A DNA stretch of 64,000 bases, taken from Sipunculus nudus. Its lineage: Eukaryota; Annelida; Sipuncula; Golfingiida; Sipunculidae. The stretch's first letter is position 1. Every line of letters begins with the position of its first letter. Where the stretch lies: contig CM049307.1 of assembly GCA_026874595.1 (NCBI GenBank), positions 20,689,079 to 20,753,078 on the forward strand, in the 5' to 3' direction. Position numbers and translations under genes: made by a program. Under the pieces are notes generated by a model. It saw only the letters and a list, made by a program, of their open reading frames with translations, had not been told where the DNA came from and did no database searches. Of the stretch, positions 1-14,059 are shown piece by piece.

Positions 1-1150
1 GGTAAACGGAACGCTTAGCGGCATTATCAAACAATACTGTCTACAGGGCTCGTTCAATATATATGTGCCTCCCCCCGGTATACTGTATCCCTGAGAGTCG
101 CTGAGGATGACACTGACAGACCCTGGCAGGCCACAACGATTTTCGCAGCAAGACATTTTTATTCTACACTGGATAAATATTTGTTAACAGATAAACGATC
201 ATGTTTTTATTTTTTTAGGTTGATATAAAGTTAAGAAGGACCATATAACATTGAACACAATTTAATAATCTGTTATTTCAAAGACTAAATGACGGCATTT
301 ACATGCGCTAAATGTAATAAATGTATGTCAAATAGTTAAATTTGGTAAATCTTTCATCGGTTTGTGTATGAAAAGCATATAAGAGGGGCATAAATATATT
401 TTTTTACAAGTGTGCCCTTATTTCATCTATATAAAGACTTCACATTTGAAATACAGATACTCGATAAATATACTTTAATTTAGAAATCACTTTAAATAAT
501 AAAAACAATAAAAAAGATATAAAAAGATAAAAAAAGGTTAAAATATATTCAATGATATCTACAAATAATATAACAATTCTTGCTTCTGTCCCCTTTACAT
601 TTGTGCTGTAAAGATTTGCCTTTTCTATATTTTTGTGTGTTACACATATAAACTACAGATATATATGCATGCAGTGTTGCTATATTGCGGTTTTACACTT
701 TAGGCGGTACTGAATTTATAGACAGAAAAACGGAATGGACAATATATATTATATATACATATATATTTATATATTATTAACACATGTTGAATATATACAT
801 GTAAACTTCATTCAATTAACCGTTAACTTTAGATAAAATATAATTTATGCTGGACAATTAATCTAATGCATGTAAAGTTTCATTAGTTAAATTAGAAAAT
901 GGCGAAGTACAAATGCTGGATTTGAAATCTCTCTATAGAGTATAGGCAAGCCACAAGCACAGCAACGAATAAAAAAATAATCAAACTTAAAGCTTAATTC
1001 CCATCGCTCACCTACAGCAATGCGACAGATTATACATCAACTACAAGTTGTAAGTATTTTCATGTCGCCTGAAATCTGGTTTTTTTTATTATTATCAATA
1101 CTTTCTTTGTACCAAATCATACACATGCAGACATATGCTCATGCATGTGG

Positions 1151-1207
<57 letters not shown>

Positions 1208-4200
1208 TCCAGTATACTCCAGTCACTGACAACCAAAATTGGAATGCCAATCGGTTCATCCTTTTACATGAGACAGAATATAGGAGTGCACGTATACGGG
1301 CTTTATGAAATATAAGTCCATTGGATATGTCTCCATGCGTCATACATCATCAGGTTTATACGCTTCAACAGAAAATATCGTCGACGTGAACGAGCCAAGG
1401 ATGAATTTTACCACGTCTTTTGTCGCCCTGGAGTGCAGTATTGTGGATGTGCGTTGGGAATAGTGTCCTACGCCTTCTAAAAATATATTAGTTTGAGGTT
1501 AAGTTGGCCATCTGAAGGCACACACACGCATTCACATGAACGCACATTATTAAACACGTGGCATCGATGAAATGACACAAAGTTGTTTAAGTAAAGCGGA
1601 TGTGAAATGAATAATACTTGTCTGTTTCGTAGAAAATGATTACGCATTTCAGGTACATGGCCTAGGGTACATGCAAATACATATAATATACATACATGTT
1701 TGTGAGGGAGCGCCTGACAGGGAGGGGGTCCCTGACCCCTTAAACTTTATAGAGCGCTCGGGAGACCCCTTAACTTCTCTCAATTAGATTTTCAAGACGT
1801 CACTAGACTGGACAGTCGCTGCAGCATACATGTTATATTATATAAATTGTGATATAATAAACCATAATATAAACAATAACAATATCACCGATCATCTATA
1901 TTATATGCGGGCATATTTTCATTTTTGCTTATTCAAACCATACTTTAACTGTCCAAACCATACATTGCTAAAACATAAACCTATAAATCTTTATTATATG
2001 CATGACTAACGCATTGTATGACAAGGGTGTAGGACACAAAGGTGTCATTGTCACGGTGTCACTGTAAAATTAGCGGGATAATCGAATATAGAAATCCGGG
2101 CTGTGTTTGCAATAGTTTCTGCTTGGTGCGCTTGGTGTTTGCGGGCCGGGGGCCATTGGAGGTTAGTGGAAACAAGAAACCTACCGTATTGTACAATATC
2201 AATAAATGGGTCGTAGTGTCTTGTACAATACAGAATCACCCGGACATTTAAAGACCCTGAAATCGATACCGAACAAGACGTTCGCTGGAAATATATGAGA
2301 CGGTCACAAAAAGGCCTGGCGGCAGATTTTATGTTTAACCACGGCAGCTGCCCCGAGCTGGCTGGTGGGAAAAATCCACAGTAGCCGGTGGTCAGTCTTA
2401 ATGGGTGGCTAGTGGCTTGATATAGGTCAGTGCCAGGCCTGTTACAATCGTCATTTCACTATTGTATTGCGGTACCAATTAGCGACCAATGGAAAAGTTA
2501 TTTGGTGAACGTGCGGTCTGTATATTTGAGTCGTTCAGTTGGTGTTAGGCAGTGTACACTCTCTGCTCGATTCGCGGCGACGTGCAAAGGAGAAAGTGTC
2601 ATTAGATTTCAATTTAGAAATGTTCCCTTTTAGAGGATGACAAACATTTGGCTGGGCCATAAACGTTGTACAAATAACGTCTTTACATTATCGCGCTTCA
2701 AGTGGTCGGGTCAATAGATAGATTAATGTCTTTTCGCGCGCTGAATTCGTACCGCACACATATAGCTGTGAAAGACTCCACACCGTGTGTCTATATTCTC
2801 ATAGTTCAAGTAATAGATTTACATACTAAGAGTAAACTAATTATATGAATGTGCGCTCTTAACAGCGAAGCAAAATGTTTTCCCGTTTTTGTGTTTAATC
2901 TAACCTCTCCTCCGTGAGAAATGGGTCCACACACCTGTGTGTTATAAAGAAAGTTGGACTACTTTGATTCGGTCACGTTTCTGAAAGGCAATGTCTGGTA
3001 TTCAGTCCTCATATAAACGGAACCTCTCAGCGCAAACTTAGCTAATTGTCATGGAAACAATAACCGCTTTATATAAACAAGTTGATGACGCAGGTACGAG
3101 ATGTGTCCTTTGTAGAATCATCATTTAATATGTTTAATGTATGTCAGAAAAAGTGACATGCCTCTACAGGGATAATACAGTCATTGTACCACAAGTGTGT
3201 ACATTCTGATATGGCGGGACTCTCGGGTTGTCTCCGCGTTGGTAAAATATTAAATTCAGGTGGCGCTACAAACACTTAGCACTGTATAATATATGTAATT
3301 AACACCACCGAGTCTGTTTCTGCCCGTGAAGGGTGAAGCCAGTCTGAAATATGACCTTGTCCACTTAACGATCCAAGGTAACCACTTCGTGTGAGGCCTC
3401 TTATAGATTATTCTTTGACAACCTCAATGGATGTCAATCTTCTTTTAACCACGCCTCCGCATTTTTTTATCAGAACATGTTGGTTATATGTCTGTAAACT
3501 TAGATGTACATCAAAACATAAGTGTGAATGTTTTGTTTAGGTCCGCCCTAGACAGCGCTGTTCAGGGTCACCTGCAATCTATACCTTTTTCATTTTTTTT
3601 TTTTGAGTTTTTAAATAATATTTAAACACTTTCAACAGCATGTTCATACCTGTATATGCAATGCTGAAGATAGTAAAAATACTCTTGTTATAAGAATGAT
3701 AGGGAACATAAAAAAAAATCCATACATGTATTTATTCAAATACCAATATTTGTGGATTGACTGACACAGGGTGGAATTTAAATGGGCATAGCCCCCCTCA
3801 TTTTCTACCAAAAGAAATCTGGGAAATAGAAAATATGTTTTGATAAAAAAACAGCCCCGTGCAGAGTTTGAGTCTATATATGGGTCCTTTTCATCCCGAG
3901 CTTTGAGTGTTATGTATATATAAAGTCTGCCAGCACCCCTGTACTTATTTACATTATGTGAGACAATAAGCCTTGTGACATAAAACCACAGCTTTTAGAT
4001 TTCAAACAGTAGTACCGACTTCATAAGTTTAGTAATTTTATAAAAATAACACATTTCTGTGATAACTATTCATTTTTATTTGAAAACGTGAAGAATAAAA
4101 CAAGATGACCAGAGGTCACGCGCTTGCCGGAAATGGAAATGATACAGACAGATAGACAGAGAGTGCATGTAGAAACAGTCATATGAATGAGCAACATTGT

Positions 4201-4260
4201 GGGGGCAGCAGAAACGGATAATATGTTTATTTATGCATGCTGACCTTTAACAGCTGCATA
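1..4260. other. No recognised gene
   Basis: AT-rich non-coding sequence on both strands. It holds a (TA)n microsatellite at 1153-1206, a GC-richer patch at about 2050-2640 without a supportable reading frame, and a CTCF-like core CAGGTGGCGC at 3257-3266. The short open frames I see lack codon structure or family resemblance. Confidence 0.6.
1153..1206. repeat. (TA)n microsatellite
   Basis: About 27 uninterrupted TA units. Reading frames across it give Tyr-Ile repeats and are artefacts. Confidence 0.97.
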
Positions 4261-5400
4261 TCTTTCTAGTGTAAAAAGGACCAAGTTCAAAATTGTTTCA
4301 TGAAATCCCGTTAATCTCGTTTGACAAGAAGCAGTGAGACGTTTTCAGGTTTGTCATGTCAAGCTGGCCAAATGATATGAAATGCCGAAAACTAGACCTG
4401 TCTAGCTATAAAAGCCGCTGAGTTATAAGCATTTGCATGAAATCTCGTGTTTTCTCGTTTGACGGGAAATGGTGCGAGCTTTGGCGAGATTTCCAGTTTT
4501 GTCATGTCAGGTTTGTCAAATATTACAAAATGCCGGAAACTAGACCTGTCTAGCTGCAAAAGTCGCCGTGTTATCAGCATTTACGTGAAATCATGTTTTT
4601 TTCTCGCTTGACGAGATATAGTACGAGATTTGGCAAGACGAGCAGTTTTATTATGTCAAGACGGCCAAACGTTACGAAATGGCGAAAACTAGATCCGTCT
4701 AGCTGTAAAAGTCGCCGAGTTATAAGCATTTCCGTGTACTCTCGTGTTTTCTCGTTTGACGAGATATGGTGCAGGATTTGGCCAGTCTTGTAGATTTGTC
4801 ATATCAAACTCTCTAAATGTTATGAAATGGCGAAAACTACATCTGTCTAGCTGTAAAAGTCGCCGAGTTATTAGCATTTCTGTGAAATCTCCTTTTTTAT
4901 CGTTTGACGAGATATGGTGCGAGATTTGGCCAGTCTTGCAGGTTTGTCATGTCAAGCCGTCCAAATGTTAATGATTGCCAAAAACTAGACCTGTCTAGCC
5001 GTGAAAGTCGCCGACTTATATGCATTTCTGTGAAATCTCGTTTTCCCACATTTGACCAGATATAGTGCGAGATTTCGCCAAGTATCGCAGTTTTACTATG
5101 TAAAGTTGGCCAAATGTTACCAAATGCCAAAAACTAGACCTGAGTAACTGAAAAGTCGCCTAGTTATAAGCATTTCCATGATATCTCGTTTTTTTTTTCG
5201 CTTGACGAGATATGGTGCGAGATTTGGCCTGATTTCTTTTCTGGCGTGTCAAGCTGGTCATATGTTATGAAATGCCGAAAACTAGACCTGTGTAGCTGTA
5301 AAAGTCGCCGAGTTATAAGCATTTCCGTGAAATCTCGTTTTTTCTCGTTTGACGATAAACCGAGCGAAAATTGACGAGACTTGCAATTGAATGACTTAGA
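4260..5400. repeat. Tandem repeat of ~148 bp, about seven units
   Basis: The motif AACTAGACCTGTCTAGCTG, with variants, recurs near 4389, 4540, 4685, 4834, 4983, 5128 and 5279, a period of about 145-151 bp. Each unit also holds AGTTATAAGCATTT, a dyad CTCGTTTGACGAG that can form a short hairpin, and GGTGCGAGATTTGGC. Units differ by several bases and indels. No protein-coding signal is convincing. Confidence 0.9.
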
Positions 5401-6590
5401 ACCAAGGGGAAGCAGCCTTATGCAAAAAACTAGACCCTTGAAACATAAATATTAACCGAGATAGAAGCCAAAAACTGCATATTTTCAGATCGTCAAGTTT
5501 AACCCACAAATTTGGTAACCATGGTAACGGCAGCACAAAGCTACATGTGCGGAGGAATAAGCCAATGTTCCTAGTTTAAGATACAACGATAAAAATTGTG
5601 CCATGTTTAAAATTATTTTAGATATTGCAGAAAAATGATATGTTACAGTGTTTCAGGTACCACGCCCCTGGTGGCTATTTCCAAAAAATGAAAAACTGAT
5701 TTCGAGATATTTATAAATAACACAAAATATATCATTTTCAAAGCCATTGTTAAAAAAATGCAACCTGTAGGTCATATTTAATGAAATCTCGAAGACTCTC
5801 GTTTGACGAGAAACGGTGCGAGATTTTGCAAGATTTTTGATTGGATCACCGAGAACTCACCAAGGGCTACAAGATGCAAAAAAATTGACCTCTCCAGCAT
5901 AAAAACTGACAGAGTTAGAAGCTGAAAACTGCATATTTTCAAAATTCAAAAGTTTTACCCCAAAAATAGAGAAATCTGGCAATAGCCCATGGACCCCAGT
6001 TGAAGGTGCTGTGATGGAAATGGCCCAATGTTTAATAGTTCTGGAGGGATAGCACCAAAACAAATTTTCATGTTTTTTCATCTGCAACGCCCCCTGGCGG
6101 CCATTTCCAAAATCTGAAAAAACAATTTCGAGATATTCTTGTGTTACATAAAATATCTCAGAATCAGTACGATTGCTGCAAATTTGAAAAATATGACGAA
6201 ATTCCATGATTTCTCCCCAAAATTGCGTAACCATGGTAACAGCAAATTTAAGTAAGCTACATGTCAAAAGAAAGGCCAGGTGATGACAAAAAAAATGAGC
6301 TATTGCAGAAGTGGATAAGCCTATTTATGGCGAAGTTATAGTGCAAAAACCGTTAACCATACCTGTCGTGACCTTGACCCTTGACCTTGGAGCAATGTTG
6401 ACCAAAAACAATAGGGCACCTAGAAATCGGTTTGTCAATCAAGCCTGTAAGTTTCAAGTTGATTGATGCAAAAGTGTGGCCTGGAGAGTCGTGACAAACA
6501 AACAGACAAACAGACATACGCAACTGACGAACATGCTTGCCGAAATCGAAGATTTCCGGCAAGCAACAATGCCACCAATAAAAAGGCATT
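5400..6590. repeat. Interspersed repeat related to the tandem array, hairpin-ended
   Basis: Diverged pieces of the 148-bp unit recur here: CTCGTTTGACGAGAAACGG near 5799, and paired blocks at 5440-5490 and 5880-5940 sharing AAAACTGCATATTTTCA. The right part has AGGTCA-like half-sites (GACCTTGACCCTTGACCTT at 6369) and a CAGACAAACAGACA tract. It ends in the stem CTTGCCG...CGGCAAG near 6536-6563. Many mollusc genomes carry repeats of this style. An open frame of 136 codons on the minus strand here is repeat sequence, not a recognised gene. Confidence 0.75.
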
Positions 6591-7169
6591 AATACTGAAT
6601 TAAATGATCCATTCTTGTTTTACATAAAGTCGCATGCAAGTAGCATTAGTCTTTTGTACACGGTTATTTTGTAAGTTCAGTTGATCTTCAGAAAAAAAAA
6701 GATTTTATGAAAACTATTAAAGTTGCATGAGACTTCATGAAAGATATTCATGAATGCGCAGATCACATTATTTTTCCATCTTAATATTACGTGATTGTTA
6801 TTCGTTTCTTCACAATGCACGGCAATAAAAACAACCACTGATGCTCACACCCCATCCAGAAAGAAATAACCCAAACTTGAACTCGGAGACTGCTGATTTA
6901 CTGCTAACAGGTGACGCTTTTTAGAAAGAATTGACCCTGTGAAAATAATTTTATGTCCTTCTGACAGGTGGCGCTTTTGTGCTCTAACGGAATTGGAAGA
7001 ACTGAGATCAAAATAAAACTTGTCAATGGTAATTGAGTTTTGCAATGGTGTTTTACCCAGCTGCAGTGCGTCTAAGGATTGCAGACGTCGAGTTACGTAA
7101 CCAGACCATTATTCGTATGTATTAAGGCTATGTTAACGAAATATTATGGCAACTTAAAAATATACCGAA

Positions 7170-8455
7170 TTCTTTTAATATAAATATTTTAGGTGTAGAT
7201 GCGTATTTGTTAAGACTGGCTGCAGAAGAGCTCACGCCTTACATATGCACCATAGTTAAGAAGATTTTAGAGGATAGTTTAGTTCCTACATATTTAAGGC
7301 AGGCAAGAGTTACGCCAATTTATAAAGGGAAAGGTCCTGCGGATGATCCATGTAATCATCGCCTAATTTCTGTAATTTCACATTTTGCTAAAATAATGGA
7401 AAAAGGGATTCAATATCTCGGATTAACACTGACAGTTGTCTTACATGGAGAGCACATATCAATGAACTTGCTTCCAAATTAAAACCTAAACTAGGCGCTC
7501 TCGCTCGTCTGAGCAAAGTTTTACCTTTACAGGAACTCGTTCATATCTATATGACCACTACACAACCCTATATTGATTACGGTTTAATCATTTGGGGCCA
7601 TCAAAGCAAAACTAATATGAACGTTGTCCAGAAATTCCAGAATAGGGCTGCCCGTATAATTTCTGGGAATGATAAGAATAGAGGTAGTTCAACATTTATA
7701 TCAGACTTAAAATGGCGAAACATCAATCAACGATTATTGTACCTCTCTAATATATTCATGTTTAACTGCCTTAATGGCATTTAATAGCACCTTAATAGCA
7801 CCTTGTTATCTTAATTATCTATCAGAAACCCAATCTGAATTACACTCTTATAAGACGAGATATTCTTGTCAAGTGAAAGTACCCACAGTTAGAACTGAAT
7901 TGATGCGAAAATCTTTTATTTATCAGGGACTGAAATTATGGAATTTGTTTCCAGAAGCTCTTCGTAAGATAGAAAATTTAGGTAAGTTCAAAAAAATCTT
8001 AAGCAATATTTTCTAAACTTTTGACATAATATTAATAAATCGATTTACTTCTTTTACATGGCATGCATGCATGTTGACATTTTATGCTTTACGATTACCA
8101 GTAAGTAAATAAACACTAACATAACTATGCATACATTGCACTTGTGGTTTGTATTATTCTTTGCACTTATTTCATACAATGTTTTCAACATTGTTAATAA
8201 CCTGAATAGCCTATTATTATCTAAATAATATTCTATAACAAAGTCTTAATAATGGTCATACTAGTACAGGAACATACAATATATGTTATATACAGTTACA
8301 TTATTCTGCACATATATATTTGCTTGTATATTACTGTCATGCTATTTGACCATGTTTTAAATTTAAATTACTATCAGGGCCTTGTGGAAGATCGGTATAT
8401 TCTGAACAAGCCACCCTGAATAAAGATATATTAATATACAATAAATAAATATATA
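7170..8455 (+). mobile_element. Non-LTR retrotransposon relic (CR1/Jockey-like), truncated
   Basis: Translated pieces resemble the reverse transcriptase and C-terminal part of a LINE ORF2. At 7207-7410 the residues ARVTPIYKGKGPADDP and RLISVISHFAKIMEK match the RT finger region. From about 7420 the text jumps to a YLG block, skipping the catalytic YxDD region, so there is an internal deletion. After a frameshift, WRAHINELASKLK and PYIDYGLIIWG (7462-7600) follow, then an in-frame stop and the family's C-terminal KSFIYQGLKLWNLFP motif (7774-8016). The 3' tail ends near CACCCTGAATAAAGATAT at 8413. The 5' end, endonuclease and active-site Asp pair are missing, so the copy is dead. The clade is uncertain. 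Confidence 0.85.
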
Positions 8456-9891
8456 AATAATTGTATAAATATAACATACTCATTCAAAATCTTTTTAACA
8501 AAACTTTATTTATATATTTTCATTTAAAATCTTTTTGAAAAAATTTTCATTTAATATATTTTATATATTATTTTATCTAATACAGACTCCTTTATAATTA
8601 AAATAACTTTACACAGTGAAAGCTTTTTTTCATATTTCTTGAGACAACTAACAGATGTCGCTAGATTCAGGCACATTTTGTGATTCTCCGTTTAACCACT
8701 AGAGGTCACTTTTAGCAGCCCTGAGTGCGTCACAGAAGACTGCTACCAGGTGAGAACAGTTCATAAATTTGTAGCTGTTGATACAGATGACGCTTCAGAT
8801 TACTTATGAGGGTTCAGATGGCTTGTAGATGCGCGGTAAACTGTTTTCTGAAGTTAGCGTTTGATGAAATAAAACAAAGTTATTCCGCTTGGGATTAAAA
8901 TTGTAACGACTTGAAGAACGTGGCCGCTGTATGTATTATATATATTACTGGTTTGGTATATTTTGTTAGACCTGGGAAATTTTCGATTCACAGCGGATCT
9001 GTCGTGTACACTTACCAGTCAGTTAACCATTTTGTAAACTTCAAAAATGAAATAAAATCCAGAGACTATCTAATAGAAAGTTTAAACAAAAAATGTCTTG
9101 AGAAATCACTTTATAAAAATAAATTTTATAAGAATTTAAAATTTAAAACTTTTTTGCACCTTGTATGGCAAACTTCATGAAAATTAGCTATCATGAACAT
9201 TTGCATGTTTGTCACAATCTTCCTAAATTGCACCCTCCCCCCCCCCACCCCTCAGACCGAAAAACACTGCATGGTATACTTGGTATAAGTCATAGGCCAA
9301 AATTACTTATTGGTATACTTCAAAGTCATGGGACATGAAGGAACACTTTGTATTTGCCAGGTCCCAGTTATTATTTTAAAATTTTTGCACCGGATTGGCA
9401 AAAGTCAGGTATATAATTTTTATTATAGTTCACTTTGTCCAAGAGGTTATTTTGTTAATTGGTGAAATGAAAACCAAGATCAATACTATTAAAAACAGTC
9501 CGAAATGAGAAATTATACTTTCAGGAGCCTGTTCATAAAACTTTTTCTCACATTCTTACAACGATTTTTGTCTGTACCGAATAAAGACAAGGTTCTCTAC
9601 ACCCGATATACTCCTGATGCGAATGGCCGCACATTGACTGAAGAGGCAAGATAAGCACGTGAATAATTACAAACGTTTTAATTTGATAACATAGATTCAA
9701 AATGTATAAACACTCATATTTCATCACACTCAAACAGATTTCTTTACAGTCTTTGTAAAAGGAGTTTATGCTGTTTTCTAAAAAAAAACAAAGTACTTAT
9801 AATGTCAGGTCCATATAAACTGCACTTGATGATAAATGATAATGAATTGACTCAATGTTAATTTTTATAAAAGTTGAAAAGTAATTGTTGA
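8455..9891. other. No recognised gene; actin-1 3' flank
   Basis: AT-rich sequence after the LINE tail. It holds a C-run at 9236-9247 and the possible actin-1 poly(A) signals at 9677-9682 and 9419-9424 (minus strand). An open frame at 8911-9180 has no family features that I recognise. Confidence 0.5.
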
Positions 9892-11436
<1,545 letters not shown>

Positions 11437-11637
11437 TTATTGATTAAAACAACAATTCACTGACACCCACATTAAAGATTTGCGATAAATTCAATGTTCG
11501 ATTATACTTCTATCAAATAGATCATCCTATATACAGGTGATGAAACGCTCTGAATGCCCGTGCCTTGGTCCACACTGGAATGTATTCTCATGATGCATTC
11601 CAAATCATAACTCTTACGATACATATAACCTTAACTA

Positions 11638-11650
11638 TGACCTTTGACCT
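11638..11650. promoter_or_regulatory. DR1-type nuclear-receptor motif in actin-1 5'UTR intron
   Basis: TGACCTTTGACCT is a perfect direct repeat of the AGGTCA half-site with 1-bp spacing on the opposite strand. It lies about 250 bp upstream of the actin-1 ATG inside the predicted 5'UTR intron. The same motif survives beside the pseudogene at 17410-17422. Receptor binding is inferred from the motif only. Confidence 0.3.
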
Positions 11651-12090
11651 TTGTCATGGCATAAGAACTGTATAGCGCTCATACAAACCCATCAGAGTTT
11701 GTAACATGAATATGAATAATGAGGCAAACATGGGCTTAAATTGTCAACACTTATAATACTCTTCATAGTAAAAATGCAATGTTGGCCCGGCAAATGGTTC
11801 TAATATTGAGACAGTTAATGTGTAAAGGATGAGAGTGTGTATACATTGTGTGTTTACTGTGATGAAAATCCATACTATTATGTACAATTTGAATATTTTT
11901 AGGGCCTATATTACACAATGTTTCTTGTTGTGTACATGTGTTTGCGCGTCATACTCTTTCGCGTGCATTATCTAAATTCTTAAGAATTTTTCGATCAACA
12001 GACATTTCTAACTCTCAAAGATACGAAACATAACATGCGCGGAATCCAACCCTAGCCCGGATCAGGTGTTTGTACCAGAAGACTCAGTGA

Positions 12091-12098
12091 TGACGTCA
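12091..12098. promoter_or_regulatory. CRE palindrome in actin-1 5'UTR intron
   Basis: TGACGTCA is a perfect CREB/ATF-type palindrome in the predicted 5'UTR intron. In the duplicated copy near 19250 the sequence is changed to TGACGCCA. Function is inferred from motif identity alone. Confidence 0.25.
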
Positions 12099-12418
12099 GA
12101 ACGTGAGACGTTCCTACCTTAGATCTAAACAAGTGCATGAATCCAGGCAACATACAGATTATACAGATTAAAGTTTTTGTTGACAAATTATTTAGACTGA
12201 CATCCTCATTAGCTCTGGAATTATATATGAATTATATGAATTAAAAGTATCAGCCCAGGACAAACTATGGGTGGTATCTTAATAAATAGAATTATATCAT
12301 GTCATTATTACATGATTTATTCATCAACACGGGCGGCAAGGGAGCAGAAATCATAACCTTAAACTATAACATGAAAGACATTTATTATCGGCGGTCATCT
12401 GAAATTATTGCCACTTAC

Positions 12419-12458
12419 CTGGAAACCTGATGAGACAAGTCTAGTTGCTGATACCAGT
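12419..12458 (-). other. Actin-1 non-coding first exon (5'UTR), predicted
   Basis: The minus strand shows a strong splice donor, CAG|GTAAGTGG, with the exon ending at 12419. A matching acceptor (TTCACAG) lies 17 nt upstream of the actin-1 ATG, with the UTR resuming at 11408. The resulting 5'UTR intron, 11409-12418, is about 1.0 kb. The 5' end is set only roughly, about 25-30 nt after the TATA box at 12483-12488. A second donor-like sequence, CCC|GTAAGT, lies slightly upstream and could be an alternative. The layout recurs at the other actin genes, which supports it. Confidence 0.6.
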
Positions 12459-12482
12459 GAGAAACTTACGGGAGAGGCTGTT

Positions 12483-12806
12483 ATTATATGTAATTATATC
12501 CCTGACTCATTTGCTCCTATTCCAGGTATCACTCATTGGTATGGACTCTTCCAAAATTAGGGGCTAAAAGCTCATTAACTCGTATTTATCTTGCGATCAA
12601 AATAAACTAATATATATATCAGAACATATGTTATAACATATATATATCCGTAAAAAGGTCCCATGTATTGAAAATATGGCATCCCGTAAATGTTTCTGAA
12701 TGGATTATCAATATACTTTGCCTTAGATTCTTAAATAAGCGACGTGGTTTACCTGTCGAGGAGAGTAAGCTCGGCCGTGAGCACCTGTATTCTTGCCTAT
12801 ATATGG
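12483..12806 (-). promoter_or_regulatory. Actin-1 promoter: CArG-like box, E-box, TGAGTCA, TATA
   Basis: Reading the minus strand, CCATATATAGG at 12796-12806 is a CArG-like box with seven rather than six A/T bases, inside the motif TTACCATATATAGGCAAG. CAGGTG (an E-box) follows within about 20 bp. A second CArG-like CC(A/T)7GG is at 12551-12561. TGAGTCA, an AP-1-type site, is at 12503-12509, 14 bp upstream of TATAAT at 12483-12488. CArG boxes bind SRF and are typical of actin promoters; E-boxes bind bHLH factors such as MyoD. The assignment rests on conservation with actin-2 and actin-4. Confidence 0.6.
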
Positions 12807-14059
12807 TAACGTAAGAGTTAGCAGAGGTATCCTTGTGCGTGATTACTCAACTGCAAACATATAAAGCATCGGCAGCTTATAAAATAAAACAACATTTGTA
12901 ATACCACACCCAGATACGTGTATACACACATACACATAAGTGAGTAAAATGTGCATATGCTTGCTTTCACGTTAGCGGTAACACCATTCATATAGACGTA
13001 CAGACGAACATTTACGTGCAAAAAAACATGGTTGATGTCTTTAAGTATAAACTAATGGTGCACATGTAATTCTTTATTTACCATTCTTTACGCATGTATG
13101 TTATACTTGGAACTTTTCTTCCCATGGCGGACATGTGTGTGTGGGGGGGGGGGGGGTTAATTTAGGGGTGAAAAGGTGATAACATATTTGAGTGTGTTTG
13201 CGTGTGTCTGTGTGTGCGTGTTCTGAGGGATGTCTTGCAAAGACCATCTATACAGCAGCCTACACTCTACAGTGTGTATTACCCACTGAATTTTGCAACA
13301 TTTTCATAAACTTGCAAATCAATATATATCGGTGAGGTTAGTAGCAATGAACGAATGAAACAGTCCCGATTCACCAGAAGAAAACCAAAGACATACCTTC
13401 CAAATTTTCTTAGAAACGCAAAAAAATGATATCTTAGAAAACAGTCTATTTTTCACACTAAGGTCAGATGTTAAAGGTCAACACATTCGTTTACAAGAGA
13501 AGAAAGGGTGAACCAGGTAAATCAAACCTTTAATACATTACTTTGTACGAAGCAGCAAAAAGTGGAGTTTCCATAAAAAAGGTTTTGTTTTGGGACATAT
13601 AAATACTGATTTTCATAATATCATGATAAATATTCGAACGGTTAAAAGTTACTGACATTTCACCATAACCGAGAATAACTTCTTTAAGCGTAGTATTAAA
13701 TAGATTGTTGTCATTGTAATTTGCTATTATAATCCACGTGAAGTATGTTGACATGAATCTGACCATGATGACTCGGGGTAATGACCAGGTCAAACAGAGA
13801 GTCTGTACCCTTAATCCACGGGCGCTTGAATCCCTGTTGGTACAAATGTTGACTTAAACAGCTTTCAGTCAACTATATAAACAACCCCGATTCTTTTCTG
13901 ACACTAAACCAGTTAACAATGCCTGCCAGTAACTTGTTTAAATGAACAAAAACATGGCCGGCATCTTCCTTAGCAACTTTATTGCATCCATTAATTGGTA
14001 GACCCGCACAGAATTAGTTGTCATCTCATAATATTGAAACAGGAAGATAGGCTTATTAA

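Noticed and set aside
5857-6267. 136-codon minus-strand open frame
   Set aside because: It lies wholly in interspersed repeat sequence with duplicated blocks, and no domain can be recognised.
12753-12806. Non-coding first exon of actin-1 just after the CArG-like box, ending at donor ACAG|GTAAAC
   Set aside because: The donor-like site is not conserved at actin-3 and is weak at actin-2 and actin-4. The TGAGTCA-TATA-donor set about 300 bp further downstream is present at all four genes.
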